In this document: piece by piece, positions 1-8,425 of the stretch | How positions within the stretch are numbered: the first letter of the stretch is position 1 | Layout: the number at the start of each line of letters is the position of its first letter | NCBI GenBank assembly: GCA_002409745.1 | Contig: DHOU01000037.1 | Coordinates: forward strand, 80,562-110,156 | Length of the DNA stretch: 29,595 nucleotides | DNA from: Bacteroidales bacterium UBA5382 | GTDB lineage: Bacteria > Bacteroidota > Bacteroidia > Bacteroidales > Dysgonomonadaceae | Reading direction: 5' to 3' | Translations under genes and position numbers: made by a program | The notes under the pieces: generated by a model | The model's input: the letters and a program-made list of their open reading frames with translations, nothing else | Databases searched by the model: none | What the model was told of the DNA's origin: nothing

Positions 1-47
1 TTCGGAAAATTCAAAACAGTTTCTAAGATTATTAAAAAATTCATCAC

Positions 48-55
48 TACCTTTG
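48..55 (+). promoter_or_regulatory. -7 promoter box upstream of the GH3 gene
   Basis: TACCTTTG matches the Bacteroidota sigma-factor -7 consensus TAnnTTTG and lies 23 bases before the ATG at 79. No TTTG is seen at the expected -33 spacing, so this is a half-supported promoter. It leaves only a short 5' leader. Confidence 0.5.
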
Positions 56-78
56 CAGACAAATATCTTGTAGAAAGA

Positions 79-1590
79 ATGATTCGAAAAATTGCCCGGG
101 CAATACTCACTTCGTACTATAAACCGGTGGAGAAGTTCTTGGAAGACCCCATCGGAACTCAACAAAAAAACTTGGAACTGCTTCTTGAACACGGACGCCA
201 CACGCTGTTCGGGTATGAAAAGAAGTTCGATTCGATAGGAAACGCAGAGGACTATGCCGCGAGGCTTCCGGTAATGTCTTATGAAGACTTGCGCCCTTAT
301 TTGGATAAAATACTCGTCGACAAACAGCAGAATGTCCTTTGGGATACTCCGGTGAAGTGGTTTGCCATGTCGTCGGGAACGACGCAGGACAAGAGCAAGT
401 ACATTCCCGTAACGGAGGAGTCGCTGCAAAACTGCCATTACCGTTGCGGTTACCATATGCTGGCCTTGTATGCTGCGCATTATCCCGACACGGCGTTTAT
501 GCTCGGCAAAACGTTGGTGCTGGGTGGTAGCCAACAGATCAACCGCATCGGAGGCGACACATTTACGGGAGACATATCGGCCATATTGATGAAGAATGTG
601 CCTTTCTGGGCAAAACGCGCCCGAACGCCCGAAAGCATCGCGTTGCTATCGGATTGGGAAGAGAAGTTGGAGAAACTGACCGAGTATGCGGTCAACGCCG
701 ATATCCGTGCTTTTGTAGGCGTGCCTTCGTGGACGATGGTGCTGCTCAAAAAAATCGTTGCCGAAACCGGCAAACCGCTCACGGAATTGTGGCCCAACCT
801 CGAAGTGTTTTTTCACGGCGGGGTGAGTTTCATTCCCTTTCAAGAACAATATGAGCAACTGATTCCTTCGCCCGACATGCATTACTGGGAAACCTATAAT
901 GCTTCGGAAGGCTTCTTCGGCGTGCAATACAGCCCCGAATCGAAAGAGATGCTTTTGCTGCTCGATAATGAAATTTATTACGAATTCATTCCCAAGTCGG
1001 AATGGGGCGAAGACCGGCCCGAAGCGGTGCCGCTCGAAGGTGTGCAGACGGGTTGCCCGTATGCGATGGTTATTTCCACCAGCGGCGGATTGTGGCGTTA
1101 TCAGATAGGAGATACTGTGGAGTTTACATCGACCCATCCGTACCTATTTAAGATTACCGGCCGCACGAAGCAGTTCATCAATGCCTTCGGCGAAGAGCTT
1201 ATTGTGGAGAATGCCGACCGAGCGCTCGATCATGCCTGTCAACGCACCCATGCCAAAATTGTGGAATATACCGTTGCGCCGGTCTATTTCGACTCCCGGC
1301 ACAACGGGGCGCATGAATGGCTCATCGAATTCGAGAACCAGCCTTCGGATATGGATCTGTTTGTGGAATTGCTGGACGAAAATCTCAAAAAACTAAATTC
1401 CGATTACGAAGCGAAGCGTTCGTACAATCTGTCCCTGGGCAAGCCGGTGGTGAAACCGTTGCAACCCGATACGTTTTATAATTGGATGAAACAGAGAGAT
1501 AAAGCAGGAGGTCAAAATAAAGTGCCGAAGCTTTCCAACGACCGCAAATACGTCGAGAGTATCTTAGCGTTCGTTTCATCGAATTCCTAA
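79..1590 (+). CDS. GH3 auxin-responsive promoter family protein (acyl-adenylating enzyme)
   Basis: This 503-residue protein belongs to the GH3 branch of the ANL (acyl-AMP-forming) superfamily. Plant members join amino acids to jasmonate or auxin; bacterial members are mostly uncharacterised. The three nucleotide-binding motifs are visible: SSGTTQDKSKYIP at residues 98-110, YNASEG at 273-278 and WRYQIGD at 339-345, followed by the typical TGRTKQFINAFGEEL hinge region. Length is normal for bacterial GH3 proteins, and there is no signal peptide or TM segment, so it is cytosolic. The ATG at 79 follows a purine-rich GAAAGA and a -7 box. Next downstream is bamD, which has its own promoter, so GH3 is probably a separate unit. 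The substrate cannot be told from the sequence; an acyl-acid/amino-acid conjugation is inferred from the family only. Confidence 0.9.
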   Translation: MIRKIARAILTSYYKPVEKFLEDPIGTQQKNLELLLEHGRHTLFGYEKKFDSIGNAEDYAARLPVMSYEDLRPYLDKILVDKQQNVLWDTPVKWFAMSSGTTQDKSKYIPVTEESLQNCHYRCGYHMLALYAAHYPDTAFMLGKTLVLGGSQQINRIGGDTFTGDISAILMKNVPFWAKRARTPESIALLSDWEEKLEKLTEYAVNADIRAFVGVPSWTMVLLKKIVAETGKPLTELWPNLEVFFHGGVSFIPFQEQYEQLIPSPDMHYWETYNASEGFFGVQYSPESKEMLLLLDNEIYYEFIPKSEWGEDRPEAVPLEGVQTGCPYAMVISTSGGLWRYQIGDTVEFTSTHPYLFKITGRTKQFINAFGEELIVENADRALDHACQRTHAKIVEYTVAPVYFDSRHNGAHEWLIEFENQPSDMDLFVELLDENLKKLNSDYEAKRSYNLSLGKPVVKPLQPDTFYNWMKQRDKAGGQNKVPKLSNDRKYVESILAFVSSNS

Positions 1591-1638
1591 AATAGAATAA
1601 AAACCGTATGGCAAGGGTTACAACTGAGAAACTTTCCG

Positions 1639-1646
1639 TAAATTTG
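1639..1646 (+). promoter_or_regulatory. -7 promoter box of the bamD-rpoZ operon
   Basis: TAAATTTG fits TAnnTTTG exactly. Transcription from here would start near 1653. An upstream in-frame ATG at 1608 would therefore not be transcribed, which fixes the bamD start at 1674. The -33 region is weak. Confidence 0.6.
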
Positions 1647-1673
1647 CACGTTATAATCGCATTTATTGAGAAA

Positions 1674-2492
1674 ATGAGACTAAAATACAGCTATTTTTTG
1701 CTCGTGATTTTGCTATTCGCTTCATGTGGCGAATACAACAAGATATTGAAAAGTACCGATACGAATTTGAAGTACACGTATGCTAAAAAGTACTTCGAAG
1801 AAGGAAAATACGAGCGTTCCATCACCCTGCTCGAAGAGTTGGTGCCTTTTATGAAGGGTACGGCAAACGCCGAGGAGTCGCTTTACCTGTTGGGACAGAG
1901 CTATTATAACTCGAAAGATTATTCATCGGCCACCCAGATATTCACCACGTACTACACCACTTATCCGAAAGGGGAATATGCCGAGCCTTCGTTGTTTTAT
2001 TCGGCTTACGGGATGTATCTCGATTCGCCCGATGCGCGTTTGGATCAGACCAAAACCTACACGGCCATTGCCGAGTTCCAGAGATACATGGAAAAGTATC
2101 CGCAAAGCGAACGCGCCGAACAAGCCAAAAACTATATGTTCGAATTGCAGGAGAAACTGGCGTACAAAGAATTATTAGCCGCGCAGTTGTATCTCAATCT
2201 GGGCAATTACATGGGCAATAACTACGAGTCGGCGATCATTACCGCCCGAGAGGCGATGAAGAGTTACCCGTTTTCGAAATATGTCGAAGATTATCAGATG
2301 ATCATGCTGCGTTCGCGCTATGAGTATGCGCAGCGAAGCACGGCAAAAGCGCAACCCGAGCGTTTCCGGTTGGTCGTCGATGAATATTTTAATTATAAAA
2401 ACACTTTTCCCGAAGGGAAATTTGTGGCGGAAGCCGATAAATACTATCGCGAAGCGCAAAAGAAAATTGAGCTTTTGCCGACGAACAATTAA
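1674..2492 (+). CDS. bamD: Outer membrane assembly lipoprotein BamD
   Basis: This is a 272-residue BamD/YfiO-family lipoprotein, the TPR-rich outer membrane partner of BamA in inserting beta-barrel proteins. The ATG at 1674 gives a short positively charged start, a hydrophobic stretch and a lipobox FASC with Cys18 followed by Gly, as expected for a lipoprotein. The reading frame is open further up to an ATG at 1608, but that adds 22 residues before the signal peptide and lies upstream of the promoter box. Several TPR-like helical pairs follow, for example residues beginning YAKKYFEEGKYERSI and LYLLGQSYYNSKDYSSA. Length is close to Bacteroidota BamD proteins. It leads the bamD-omega-DUF4293 run. 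Call is by family pattern; confidence is high. Confidence 0.92.
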   Translation: MRLKYSYFLLVILLFASCGEYNKILKSTDTNLKYTYAKKYFEEGKYERSITLLEELVPFMKGTANAEESLYLLGQSYYNSKDYSSATQIFTTYYTTYPKGEYAEPSLFYSAYGMYLDSPDARLDQTKTYTAIAEFQRYMEKYPQSERAEQAKNYMFELQEKLAYKELLAAQLYLNLGNYMGNNYESAIITAREAMKSYPFSKYVEDYQMIMLRSRYEYAQRSTAKAQPERFRLVVDEYFNYKNTFPEGKFVAEADKYYREAQKKIELLPTNN

Positions 2493-2530
2493 TGAATCAG
2501 TTGAATTTAGATAAACAAACAAAATAAACA

Positions 2531-2863
2531 ATGGACTATAAAAGAACGACAGCGAGTGTCAATACCGAAACGCGCGATGTGATGAAAATGTCGGAGCCGG
2601 TTGGAAATGTGTACGAGATGGTACGCATCATCAGTAAAAGGGCCAATCAGATATCCGTCGAAATGAAACAAGACTTGGATACCAAACTGCAAGAGTTCGC
2701 TTCTTACAGCGATAATCTGGAGGAGGTGTTCGAGAATCACGAGCAGATCGAGATTTCGCGTTTTTACGAAAAGCTTCCCAAACCTACCTTGATCGCTATT
2801 CAGGAATGGATCGACGGCGAAGTGTATTTCCGTAATCCCGCGAAAGAAAAAGACCAATTCTGA
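2531..2863 (+). CDS. rpoZ: DNA-directed RNA polymerase omega subunit, Bacteroidota type
   Basis: This 110-residue protein matches the Bacteroidota omega subunit, which binds the beta' subunit and helps assemble RNA polymerase. Characteristic stretches are GNVYEMVRIISKRANQIS (residues ~25-42), where the helix carrying ISKRANQI corresponds to the conserved omega core, and the C-terminal QIEISRFYEKLPKPTLIA. Omega proteins of this phylum diverge from E. coli RpoZ and are often annotated only as hypothetical. It starts 38 bases after bamD and 12 bases before the DUF4293 gene and is almost certainly co-transcribed with both. No promoter box was seen in the gap. The family is recognised from memory of its sequence rather than from a search. 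Confidence 0.85.
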   Translation: MDYKRTTASVNTETRDVMKMSEPVGNVYEMVRIISKRANQISVEMKQDLDTKLQEFASYSDNLEEVFENHEQIEISRFYEKLPKPTLIAIQEWIDGEVYFRNPAKEKDQF

Positions 2864-2875
2864 CGCTGAAAAGGT

Positions 2876-3328
2876 ATGTTGCAACGAGTACAAACCGTTT
2901 TTTTATTGGGGGCTTTCGGCTGTATGGTCGCAGCGATGCTGACTATGGTCATTGCCTTTTCGTCTAACGGTATTACCTACGAGATGACGGCCTGCGTGTG
3001 GTCGGCCAATGGCCAAACCACTGCGCAGGTATGGGTCTTGCCCGTTTTGGGGACCCTCGCGATGCTGCTTCCCCTTATCGCCGTCTTCCTTTATAAAAAG
3101 CGGAAGAGTCAGATTCGGCTGGCGGTAACGGGTATTTTGGCGATTATCGCCTATTATGCGGCCGTCGTTTTTGCCATATATGGCATTGCGCCTGCTTTCG
3201 ACATCACCGTCTTGAGGGTGGGGGCGGGAGCCGTTGCGCCGTTGGCGGCGTTGGCGCTGAACGGGCTCGCCATCCGGCGGATACGCCACGATGAAGCATT
3301 GATACGGTCACTCAACAGGCTACGATAA
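2876..3328 (+). CDS. DUF4293-family integral membrane protein
   Basis: This 150-residue protein has four likely TM helices (about residues 8-28, 51-72, 82-104 and 115-134) and a positively charged tail (RRIRHDEALIRSLNRLR). The MLQRVQTVFLLGA opening and four-helix layout fit the DUF4293 family, which in Bacteroidota commonly sits next to the omega subunit gene. Its function is unknown. The start at 2876 is preceded by AAAAGG five bases upstream, a reasonable ribosome site for this phylum. It is the last gene of the bamD operon, since a strong terminator follows at 3360. Confidence 0.8.
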   Translation: MLQRVQTVFLLGAFGCMVAAMLTMVIAFSSNGITYEMTACVWSANGQTTAQVWVLPVLGTLAMLLPLIAVFLYKKRKSQIRLAVTGILAIIAYYAAVVFAIYGIAPAFDITVLRVGAGAVAPLAALALNGLAIRRIRHDEALIRSLNRLR

Positions 3329-3359
3329 CACACACAACGATCTTCATAAAGCAATGAAT

Positions 3360-3397
3360 AAAGGTGATTTATCTGTAACGGATAAGTTGCCTTTTTT
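3360..3397 (+). terminator. Rho-independent terminator of the bamD-rpoZ-DUF4293 operon
   Basis: A 14-pair stem (AAAGGTGATTTATC with GATAAGTTGCCTTT, including G-T pairs) closes a seven-base loop TGTAACG and is followed by a run of six T. It lies 31 bases after the DUF4293 stop codon. Confidence 0.85.
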
Positions 3398-3567
3398 CAT
3401 GTCCCGCCTCTATTTCGTCCCTTAATACCGGCAGACCCGTTCAATCGAATGGCGAAGAAAGCGGGAAAAAGGAACGAGCATAGGCGACTTTGTTTCGTTT
3501 CGAGCTTAAAAACAGACTCGATCGACTGTTTTACCTCCTTCTAAGGCCTAACAACAGACGAAACCAT

Positions 3568-3861
3568 TCATTTTAGCCCTCTCTTAGGGTTAAAATAGTA
3601 CTTCCTAAGATGTTTTTGCCCTATTTTAAGCTTAAAATAGTACTTCCTAAGATATTTCAGCCCTTTTTTAAGGTTTAAATAGTACTTCCTAAGATATTTT
3701 TGCCTTCTCTTAAGGTTAAAATAGTACTTTCTAAGATATTTTTGCCCTCTTTTAAGCTTGAAATAGTACTTTCCGGACTGTTTGAGCGCTTTTTTAAGGT
3801 GAAAGATTGCCCGTATCTGGCGGGGCGATTGGAAATCAGTACCGGTGTTAAGGAATGTCAT
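3568..3861 (-). CDS. Possible small basic repeat protein encoded across the 42-bp repeat
   Basis: The minus strand is open for 97 codons. The product has about 24 non-repeated residues and then five to six copies of a 14-residue unit of the type KYLRKYYFNLKRGQ, rich in Lys, Arg and Tyr. The substitutions between units keep the basic/aromatic character (YFKLKRGQ, YFNLKRRQ, YLNLKKGL, YFKLKIGQ). No signal peptide, no recognised domain, no TAnnTTTG box and no clear ribosome site precede the ATG at 3861. It may be a real cationic repeat peptide or just the translation of a non-coding tandem repeat; the second is more likely on current evidence. Confidence 0.25.
   Translation of the reverse strand: MTFLNTGTDFQSPRQIRAIFHLKKALKQSGKYYFKLKRGQKYLRKYYFNLKRRQKYLRKYYLNLKKGLKYLRKYYFKLKIGQKHLRKYYFNPKRGLK
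3571..3806. repeat. 42-bp tandem repeat, five full copies plus a degenerate sixth
   Basis: The landmark AGTACT recurs at 3597, 3639, 3681, 3723 and 3765, a period of exactly 42 bases with no spacer. Each unit runs TTTTTGCCCTC-TTTTAAGSTT-AAAATAGTACTT-CCTAAGATA with a few substitutions. Units 2 and 5 carry TTAAGCTT, units 3, 4 and 6 TTAAGGTT, unit 1 TTAGGGTT. The sixth unit decays after about 25 bases. Because 42 is divisible by three, the minus strand stays open as a 14-residue repeat. Confidence 0.95.
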
Positions 3862-3925
3862 CCGGTCATGACAACTTTAGCCGCAGGAAAGATTCTGAAA
3901 ATTATCGTCAAAATAAAAAATGGCC

Positions 3926-3933
3926 TATCTTTG
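3926..3933 (+). promoter_or_regulatory. -7 promoter box of the Ig-like lipoprotein gene
   Basis: TATCTTTG fits TAnnTTTG. It would give a leader of about 60 bases before the ATG at 3999. The -33 element is weak. Confidence 0.55.
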
Positions 3934-3998
3934 TAGAATCTTTATAATGGGATACCAGAGTATCCCTCGTTGTGAATAAAGAATAAATAGTCAATCAA

Positions 3999-4715
3999 AT
4001 GAAAATAAACAAAAAACAGGTGTTGCTTGCCTTAATTGCAACCTTTTTATTAACAGCTTGCGGAGAAGAGATCATCCAAAGACTGAATTTACTCGATTAT
4101 ATCGCATTAAATGCCGGAACCGAGGGAACCATCAACATTTCTGCCGGCAATCCCCCTTATCGTATTGAACTGTCGGATGCTGCCATAGCGACGGCCACGG
4201 TGAAAGATTCTGTGATTACCGTAAAAGCGCACAAAGAAGGAGAAGCAACTTTGTTGCTGACCGATAAAACGAATCAACATGTGGCGATCAAGGTGTCTGT
4301 CGGAATACCGCCGATAGAATTTACTAAAGAGTATACCGCCGAAACCATGCAAACGGTGTTAAGCGAATTCGGTATCGGTTGGGAAGAGTTTGATGAACAA
4401 GGCGCCGGACATATTCGTATTAAACCTGCCGGGGCCGACAAACTTCTCTATTTTACATCCAACAAGAGATGGATCGGTATGGTTATTACTTCCAAGACCA
4501 TTATTAAAGGACTGAATTCCGTTAACCCTCTGTTAATAGACGACAAAGGCCTTACCTTCAAGACCGCCGAAGAAGAACTCTACCATTATTATTTCGGCGT
4601 GCTTTACAAAGAACAGTATTATTTTCTGAATATATATGATGTGGAAAAGAAAGCCGATGTAACGGGCAAAGAGGTAACAATTGTCAGGGGAGCATATATA
4701 AAAGCTGTGCAGTAA
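3999..4715 (+). CDS. Hypothetical lipoprotein with an Ig-like domain
   Basis: This is a 238-residue lipoprotein of unknown role. The N-terminus MKINKK, a hydrophobic stretch and lipobox LTAC with Cys21-Gly predict export and lipid anchoring. Residues ~36-105 look like a bacterial Ig-like (BIG/BACON-type) fold: alternating strands, the phrase GTINISAGNPPYRIEL, and an AIATATVKDSVITVKAHKEG segment like those in Ig-like domains of surface proteins. The C-terminal half (from about residue 107) is not recognised. It stands alone between the repeat region and the suf promoter. Function is not assigned. Confidence 0.8.
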   Translation: MKINKKQVLLALIATFLLTACGEEIIQRLNLLDYIALNAGTEGTINISAGNPPYRIELSDAAIATATVKDSVITVKAHKEGEATLLLTDKTNQHVAIKVSVGIPPIEFTKEYTAETMQTVLSEFGIGWEEFDEQGAGHIRIKPAGADKLLYFTSNKRWIGMVITSKTIIKGLNSVNPLLIDDKGLTFKTAEEELYHYYFGVLYKEQYYFLNIYDVEKKADVTGKEVTIVRGAYIKAVQ

Positions 4716-4852
4716 CATCGGCATTGCTATTGTAATCTATTTGAAAATGTCTGCCGGGGCGTCGTTTGGAGCGATGTCCCCACTTCTCATTTGCCGTTTC
4801 TTCCTCCTTATAACTAATGATATTTCTTCCGAAAAATCCTTACTTTTAGGGA

Positions 4853-4883
4853 TTGTGAACACTGTTCAGAGGCCGTATTTTTG
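4853..4883 (+). promoter_or_regulatory. Promoter of the suf operon
   Basis: TTG at 4853-4855 (-33) and TATTTTTG at 4876-4883 (-7) are exactly 20 bases apart, the Bacteroidota sigma spacing. The leader before the sufB ATG at 4896 is very short, so translation probably starts almost at the mRNA end. No separate operator could be recognised. Confidence 0.7.
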
Positions 4884-4895
4884 TGAAAAAATAAA

Positions 4896-6344
4896 ATGGA
4901 GGAAGAAACAATCGATATATTAAAAGACGTAACCGAAGGCGAGTACAAAGAAGGCTTTCAGTCGGACATTGAGACGGAATATCTTCCGAAAGGCCTGAAT
5001 GAGGATATTATTCGCGCCATCTCCCAAAAGAGAGAGGAGCCCGACTGGTTGCTCCGCTTTCGCCTCGATGCCTATCATCACTGGCTTACCCTGACGATGC
5101 CCCGATGGGCGCATTTGAACATTCCCGACATCGATTTTCAGGAGATCATTTATTATGCGGCGCCTAAAAAGAAGAACGGGCCCAAAAGCCTGGATGAAGT
5201 CGATCCCGAACTGTTGAAAACATTCGAGAAACTCGGCATTCCGTTGGAAGAGCGGAAAATATTGTCGGGAGTTGCGATGGATGCGGTGATGGATAGCGTT
5301 TCCGTGAAGACGACCTTCAAAGAAGAATTGGCTAAAAAGGGAGTTATCTTTTGTTCATTTGCCGATGCGGTGAAAGAATATCCCGAATTAGTAAGACAAT
5401 ACTTGGGCAGTGTGGTTCCGTACACCGACAATTTCTTTGCCGCACTCAATTCCGCCGTGTTCGGCGACGGTTCGTTCGCCTATATTCCGAAAGGAGTTCG
5501 TTGCCCGATGGAGTTATCCAGTTATTTCCGCATGAACGCCCTCAATACGGGGCAGTTCGAGCGCACCTTGATCATTGCCGACGACGATGCCTATGTGAGT
5601 TATCTGGAGGGGTGCACGGCTCCCATCCGCGACGAGAATCAACTCCATGCGGCCATTGTCGAAATCATCGCGTTAGACCGAGCGGAGGTCAAATACTCCA
5701 CCGTGCAAAACTGGTATCCCGGCGACAAAACGGGGCGGGGGGGCGTGTTCAATTTCGTTACCAAACGCGGCCTGTGTAAAGGCGAATCTTCTAAAATATC
5801 CTGGACGCAGGTCGAAACCGGTTCGGCCATCACTTGGAAATACCCGAGTTGCGTCTTGCAAGGCGATTATTCGAGCGGCGAGTTTTATTCGGTGGCCATC
5901 ACCAAGAACGCGCAACAGGCCGATACCGGTACGAAGATGATTCATATCGGGAAAAAGACCAAAAGCCGCATCGTGTCCAAAGGGATTTCCGCCGGCGTAT
6001 CGCAAAACTCTTTCCGCAGCCTGGTGAAAATGACCGCCCATGCGCAAAACTCCCGCAATCATTCGCAGTGCGACAGTTTGCTCATCGGAGACCGCTGCGG
6101 GGCGCATACTTTCCCGTATATGGATATCGACAATAACTCCGCCGTACTGGAGCACGAAGCTACGACGTCGAAAATAAACGAAGACCAGTTATTCTATTGC
6201 AATCAGCGCGGAATTCCCACCGAAGAGGCCGTCAGCCTCATCGTAAACGGCTACGCGAAAGAGGTCTTGAACAAGCTTCCCATGGAATTTGCCGTTGAAG
6301 CGACGAAGCTTTTGCAGATAAGCCTCGAAGGGAGTGTCGGATAA
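4896..6344 (+). CDS. sufB: Fe-S cluster assembly scaffold SufB
   Basis: This 482-residue protein is SufB, the scaffold subunit of the SufBC2D complex on which iron-sulfur clusters are built in the cytosol. The family core is clear: [16 protein letters not shown] near residues 197-212, LEGCTAPI near 237-244, and the C-terminal [18 protein letters not shown] at 391-408. That segment carries Cys392, which corresponds to the cluster/persulfide-accepting cysteine of SufB, and is followed by HEATTSKI at 420-427. Length is normal. It is the first gene of an operon with sufC and sufD and sits directly behind a good promoter. The stop codon is 19 bases before the chosen sufC start. Confidence 0.97.
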   Translation: MEEETIDILKDVTEGEYKEGFQSDIETEYLPKGLNEDIIRAISQKREEPDWLLRFRLDAYHHWLTLTMPRWAHLNIPDIDFQEIIYYAAPKKKNGPKSLDEVDPELLKTFEKLGIPLEERKILSGVAMDAVMDSVSVKTTFKEELAKKGVIFCSFADAVKEYPELVRQYLGSVVPYTDNFFAALNSAVFGDGSFAYIPKGVRCPMELSSYFRMNALNTGQFERTLIIADDDAYVSYLEGCTAPIRDENQLHAAIVEIIALDRAEVKYSTVQNWYPGDKTGRGGVFNFVTKRGLCKGESSKISWTQVETGSAITWKYPSCVLQGDYSSGEFYSVAITKNAQQADTGTKMIHIGKKTKSRIVSKGISAGVSQNSFRSLVKMTAHAQNSRNHSQCDSLLIGDRCGAHTFPYMDIDNNSAVLEHEATTSKINEDQLFYCNQRGIPTEEAVSLIVNGYAKEVLNKLPMEFAVEATKLLQISLEGSVG

Positions 6345-6363
6345 ATATAAAATCAAAACAATC

Positions 6364-7101
6364 ATGTTATCAGTTAAAAATTTACATGCTTCCGTTAATG
6401 GAAAAGCGATATTAAAAGGAGTCGATTTGGAGGTCAAGAAAGGCGAAATACATGCCATTATGGGGCCCAACGGCTCGGGCAAAAGCACGTTTGCTTCCAT
6501 CCTTGCCGGTAATCCGGTTTATGAAGTGACCGACGGCGAAGTGGCTTTCGAAGGGGAAGAGCTCCTCGGTTTATCTCCTGAAGAACGTTCGTGGAAAGGG
6601 CTCTTCCTCAGTTTTCAGTATCCGGTGGAGATTCCCGGCGTCAGCATGGTCAACTTTATGCGCGCCGCCCTGAACGAACATCGCCAATACAACGGGCAAG
6701 CTCCGATTCCTCCCGGCGAGTTCCTGGCGTTGATGCGCGAAAAACAAACGCTTATCGGGGTGGATAAAGAGATGATCCAACGGTCGGTGAACGATGGCTT
6801 TTCGGGAGGCGAGAAAAAGCGCAACGAGATATTCCAAATGGCTATTCTCCAACCGAAGTTGTCCATCCTCGACGAAACGGACAGCGGGCTCGACATCGAT
6901 GCCTTGCGCATCGTGGCCGCCGGACTTAACAAACTCAAGCGCCCCGACAACGCGACGATATTAATCACCCATTATCAACGTTTGCTCAATTATATCCGGC
7001 CCGATATCGTGCACGTCATGTACGAGGGCCGGCTTGTGCGCAGCGGCGGGCCCGAATTAGCGCTCGAGTTGGAAGAAAAAGGATATGATTGGCTCAAATA
7101 G
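6364..7101 (+). CDS. sufC: Fe-S assembly ATPase SufC
   Basis: SufC is the ABC-type ATPase of the SufBCD complex. From the ATG at 6364 the protein has 245 residues: Walker A GPNGSGKST (34-42), signature FSGGEKKR (146-153), Walker B LSILDE (167-172) with the DSGLD D-loop, and H-loop THYQR. The frame is also open to an ATG at 6334 overlapping the end of sufB, but that adds ten residues not typical of the family. 6364 gives the usual MLSVKNLHAS-type start and is preceded by a short spacer. There is no TM segment, as expected for this soluble ABC protein. Confidence 0.97.
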   Translation: MLSVKNLHASVNGKAILKGVDLEVKKGEIHAIMGPNGSGKSTFASILAGNPVYEVTDGEVAFEGEELLGLSPEERSWKGLFLSFQYPVEIPGVSMVNFMRAALNEHRQYNGQAPIPPGEFLALMREKQTLIGVDKEMIQRSVNDGFSGGEKKRNEIFQMAILQPKLSILDETDSGLDIDALRIVAAGLNKLKRPDNATILITHYQRLLNYIRPDIVHVMYEGRLVRSGGPELALELEEKGYDWLK

Positions 7102-7107
7102 ACGAAT

Positions 7108-8415
7108 ATGAAATACGATACAGATTATTTTGAGTCGAACCGGGACTCGATTTGCCAACAATGTTCTCCCTTGTTGAACCGGCCGAGGCAAGAGGCTTTC
7201 GAAGTGTTCCGAAAAAACGGTTTTCCCGCGTATGGCAGCGAGGATTATCAGCATACCGATATCGAGAATCTATTGAAGATAAACGTTGGCATCCATCAGC
7301 GGCTCACGCAACAACAAGCTGTCCGGTATATGCTTTCGGACAGGGGCATGCATCCGGAGCCTTTTCATCAGGATTATCTCATAAACGGATATGCTTATAA
7401 GGATGCTTCTTCCCGGCCATTACCGGAGGGGATATTTTCCGGCGGCTTAAACGATTTTGCGGAAAAATATCCCGACGTGTTCTCCGCTTATTACAATCGG
7501 CAGGCAAAGCAACACGGCGGCGGGTTGTCGGCGTTCAATACGATGTTCGTACGGGACGGCTATGTGCTGTATGTGCCTGAAAACAAGAGGAGCGACGCCA
7601 TTATACAGTTGACGCACCTCGTGGAAGCGGAAGAAGACGCAATGGTCATCAGCCGCTTGCTGATTATTTTGGAAAAAGGCGCCGAAGCCAGGATCGCCGT
7701 CTACGACCGTTGCCCGGCGGAGAAGGCAAAGTCGGTGACGGTACAGGTTTCCGAAATATATGCGGGGGAAAACGCCTCGTTGGAGTTTTATCATGTGGAG
7801 GAAAGCGCCGCCCGCTCCACGTTGATTACCGATAACTTTATCCGGCAGGAGCGATATTCGAATGTCAAACTCAATACCCTTTCCCTCGAAAACGGCATAA
7901 CCCGCAACAACTACCGGGTCGGTTTGGACGGCGAATATGCCGAACATATTTTGAAAGGATTGGTGATTGCCGATAAAGAACAGCATGTCGATAACCATAC
8001 CGTTATCAATCATAATGTGCCGCATTGCCATAGCGATGAATTGTTTAAATATCTCTTGTCGGAAAAATCGATGGGAGCCTTCAGCGGAAAGATAAATGTG
8101 GCGGAAGATGCGCAGAAGACGATGGCGTATCAAAATCACCGCAACCTGTTGGACGGCCCCGATTGCCGGGTGTTCTCGAAGCCTCAGTTGGAGATATATG
8201 CCGATGATGTGAAGTGTTCCCACGGCATGACAACCGGGCAGATGGACGAAACGGTTCTCCTGTATATGCGTGCCCGCGGCATATCGGAAAAGGAAGCCCG
8301 CATGATGCTCCGTGTCGCTTTTGCCGGCGAGATTATAGAGGGCATCGGCGACGAGAGCCTGAGGGAGAACTTGAGGCGATGGGTGGAAAACCGCCTGAGA
8401 ACGCAGAATGACTAA
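7108..8415 (+). CDS. sufD: Fe-S cluster assembly protein SufD
   Basis: This 435-residue protein is the SufB-like partner SufD, which pairs with SufB and SufC in cluster assembly. The C-terminal SufBD core is recognisable: QEIYADDVKCSHG-like segment with His372 in CSHGMTTGQMD, matching the functional histidine of E. coli SufD at the SufB-SufD interface. The N-terminal third is divergent, as usual in Bacteroidota. It starts six bases after sufC and ends ten bases before the TetR gene. A cysteine desulfurase (sufS) would often follow here in this phylum but does not. Confidence 0.95.
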   Translation: MKYDTDYFESNRDSICQQCSPLLNRPRQEAFEVFRKNGFPAYGSEDYQHTDIENLLKINVGIHQRLTQQQAVRYMLSDRGMHPEPFHQDYLINGYAYKDASSRPLPEGIFSGGLNDFAEKYPDVFSAYYNRQAKQHGGGLSAFNTMFVRDGYVLYVPENKRSDAIIQLTHLVEAEEDAMVISRLLIILEKGAEARIAVYDRCPAEKAKSVTVQVSEIYAGENASLEFYHVEESAARSTLITDNFIRQERYSNVKLNTLSLENGITRNNYRVGLDGEYAEHILKGLVIADKEQHVDNHTVINHNVPHCHSDELFKYLLSEKSMGAFSGKINVAEDAQKTMAYQNHRNLLDGPDCRVFSKPQLEIYADDVKCSHGMTTGQMDETVLLYMRARGISEKEARMMLRVAFAGEIIEGIGDESLRENLRRWVENRLRTQND

Positions 8416-8425
8416 ATAGTGCAGC

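Larger units (their letters stand above)
3329..3998. other. Gene-free stretch of 670 bases
   Basis: This stretch holds the operon terminator (3360-3397), a 42-bp tandem repeat (3571-3806) and the promoter of the following lipoprotein (3926). In 3398-3567 nothing recognisable is seen: no RNA gene, no open frame with protein-like composition, no mobile-element end. In 3807-3925 nothing is seen apart from the start of a minus-strand frame that runs through the repeat. Confidence 0.7.

Noticed and set aside
1608..1673. Upstream ATG for bamD
   Set aside because: It precedes the promoter box at 1639 and would put 22 residues before a well-formed lipoprotein signal peptide.
3571..3806. CRISPR-like array
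   Set aside because: The 42-bp units abut with no unique spacers and no cas genes are near; it is a plain tandem repeat.
3700..3936. 78-codon plus-strand frame across the 42-bp repeat
   Set aside because: It starts inside the array, has no start signals, and its repeated part is only the complement of the more regular minus-strand frame.
4741..4923. 60-codon plus-strand frame before sufB
   Set aside because: It covers the suf promoter and overlaps the sufB start, has no family features and no ribosome site.
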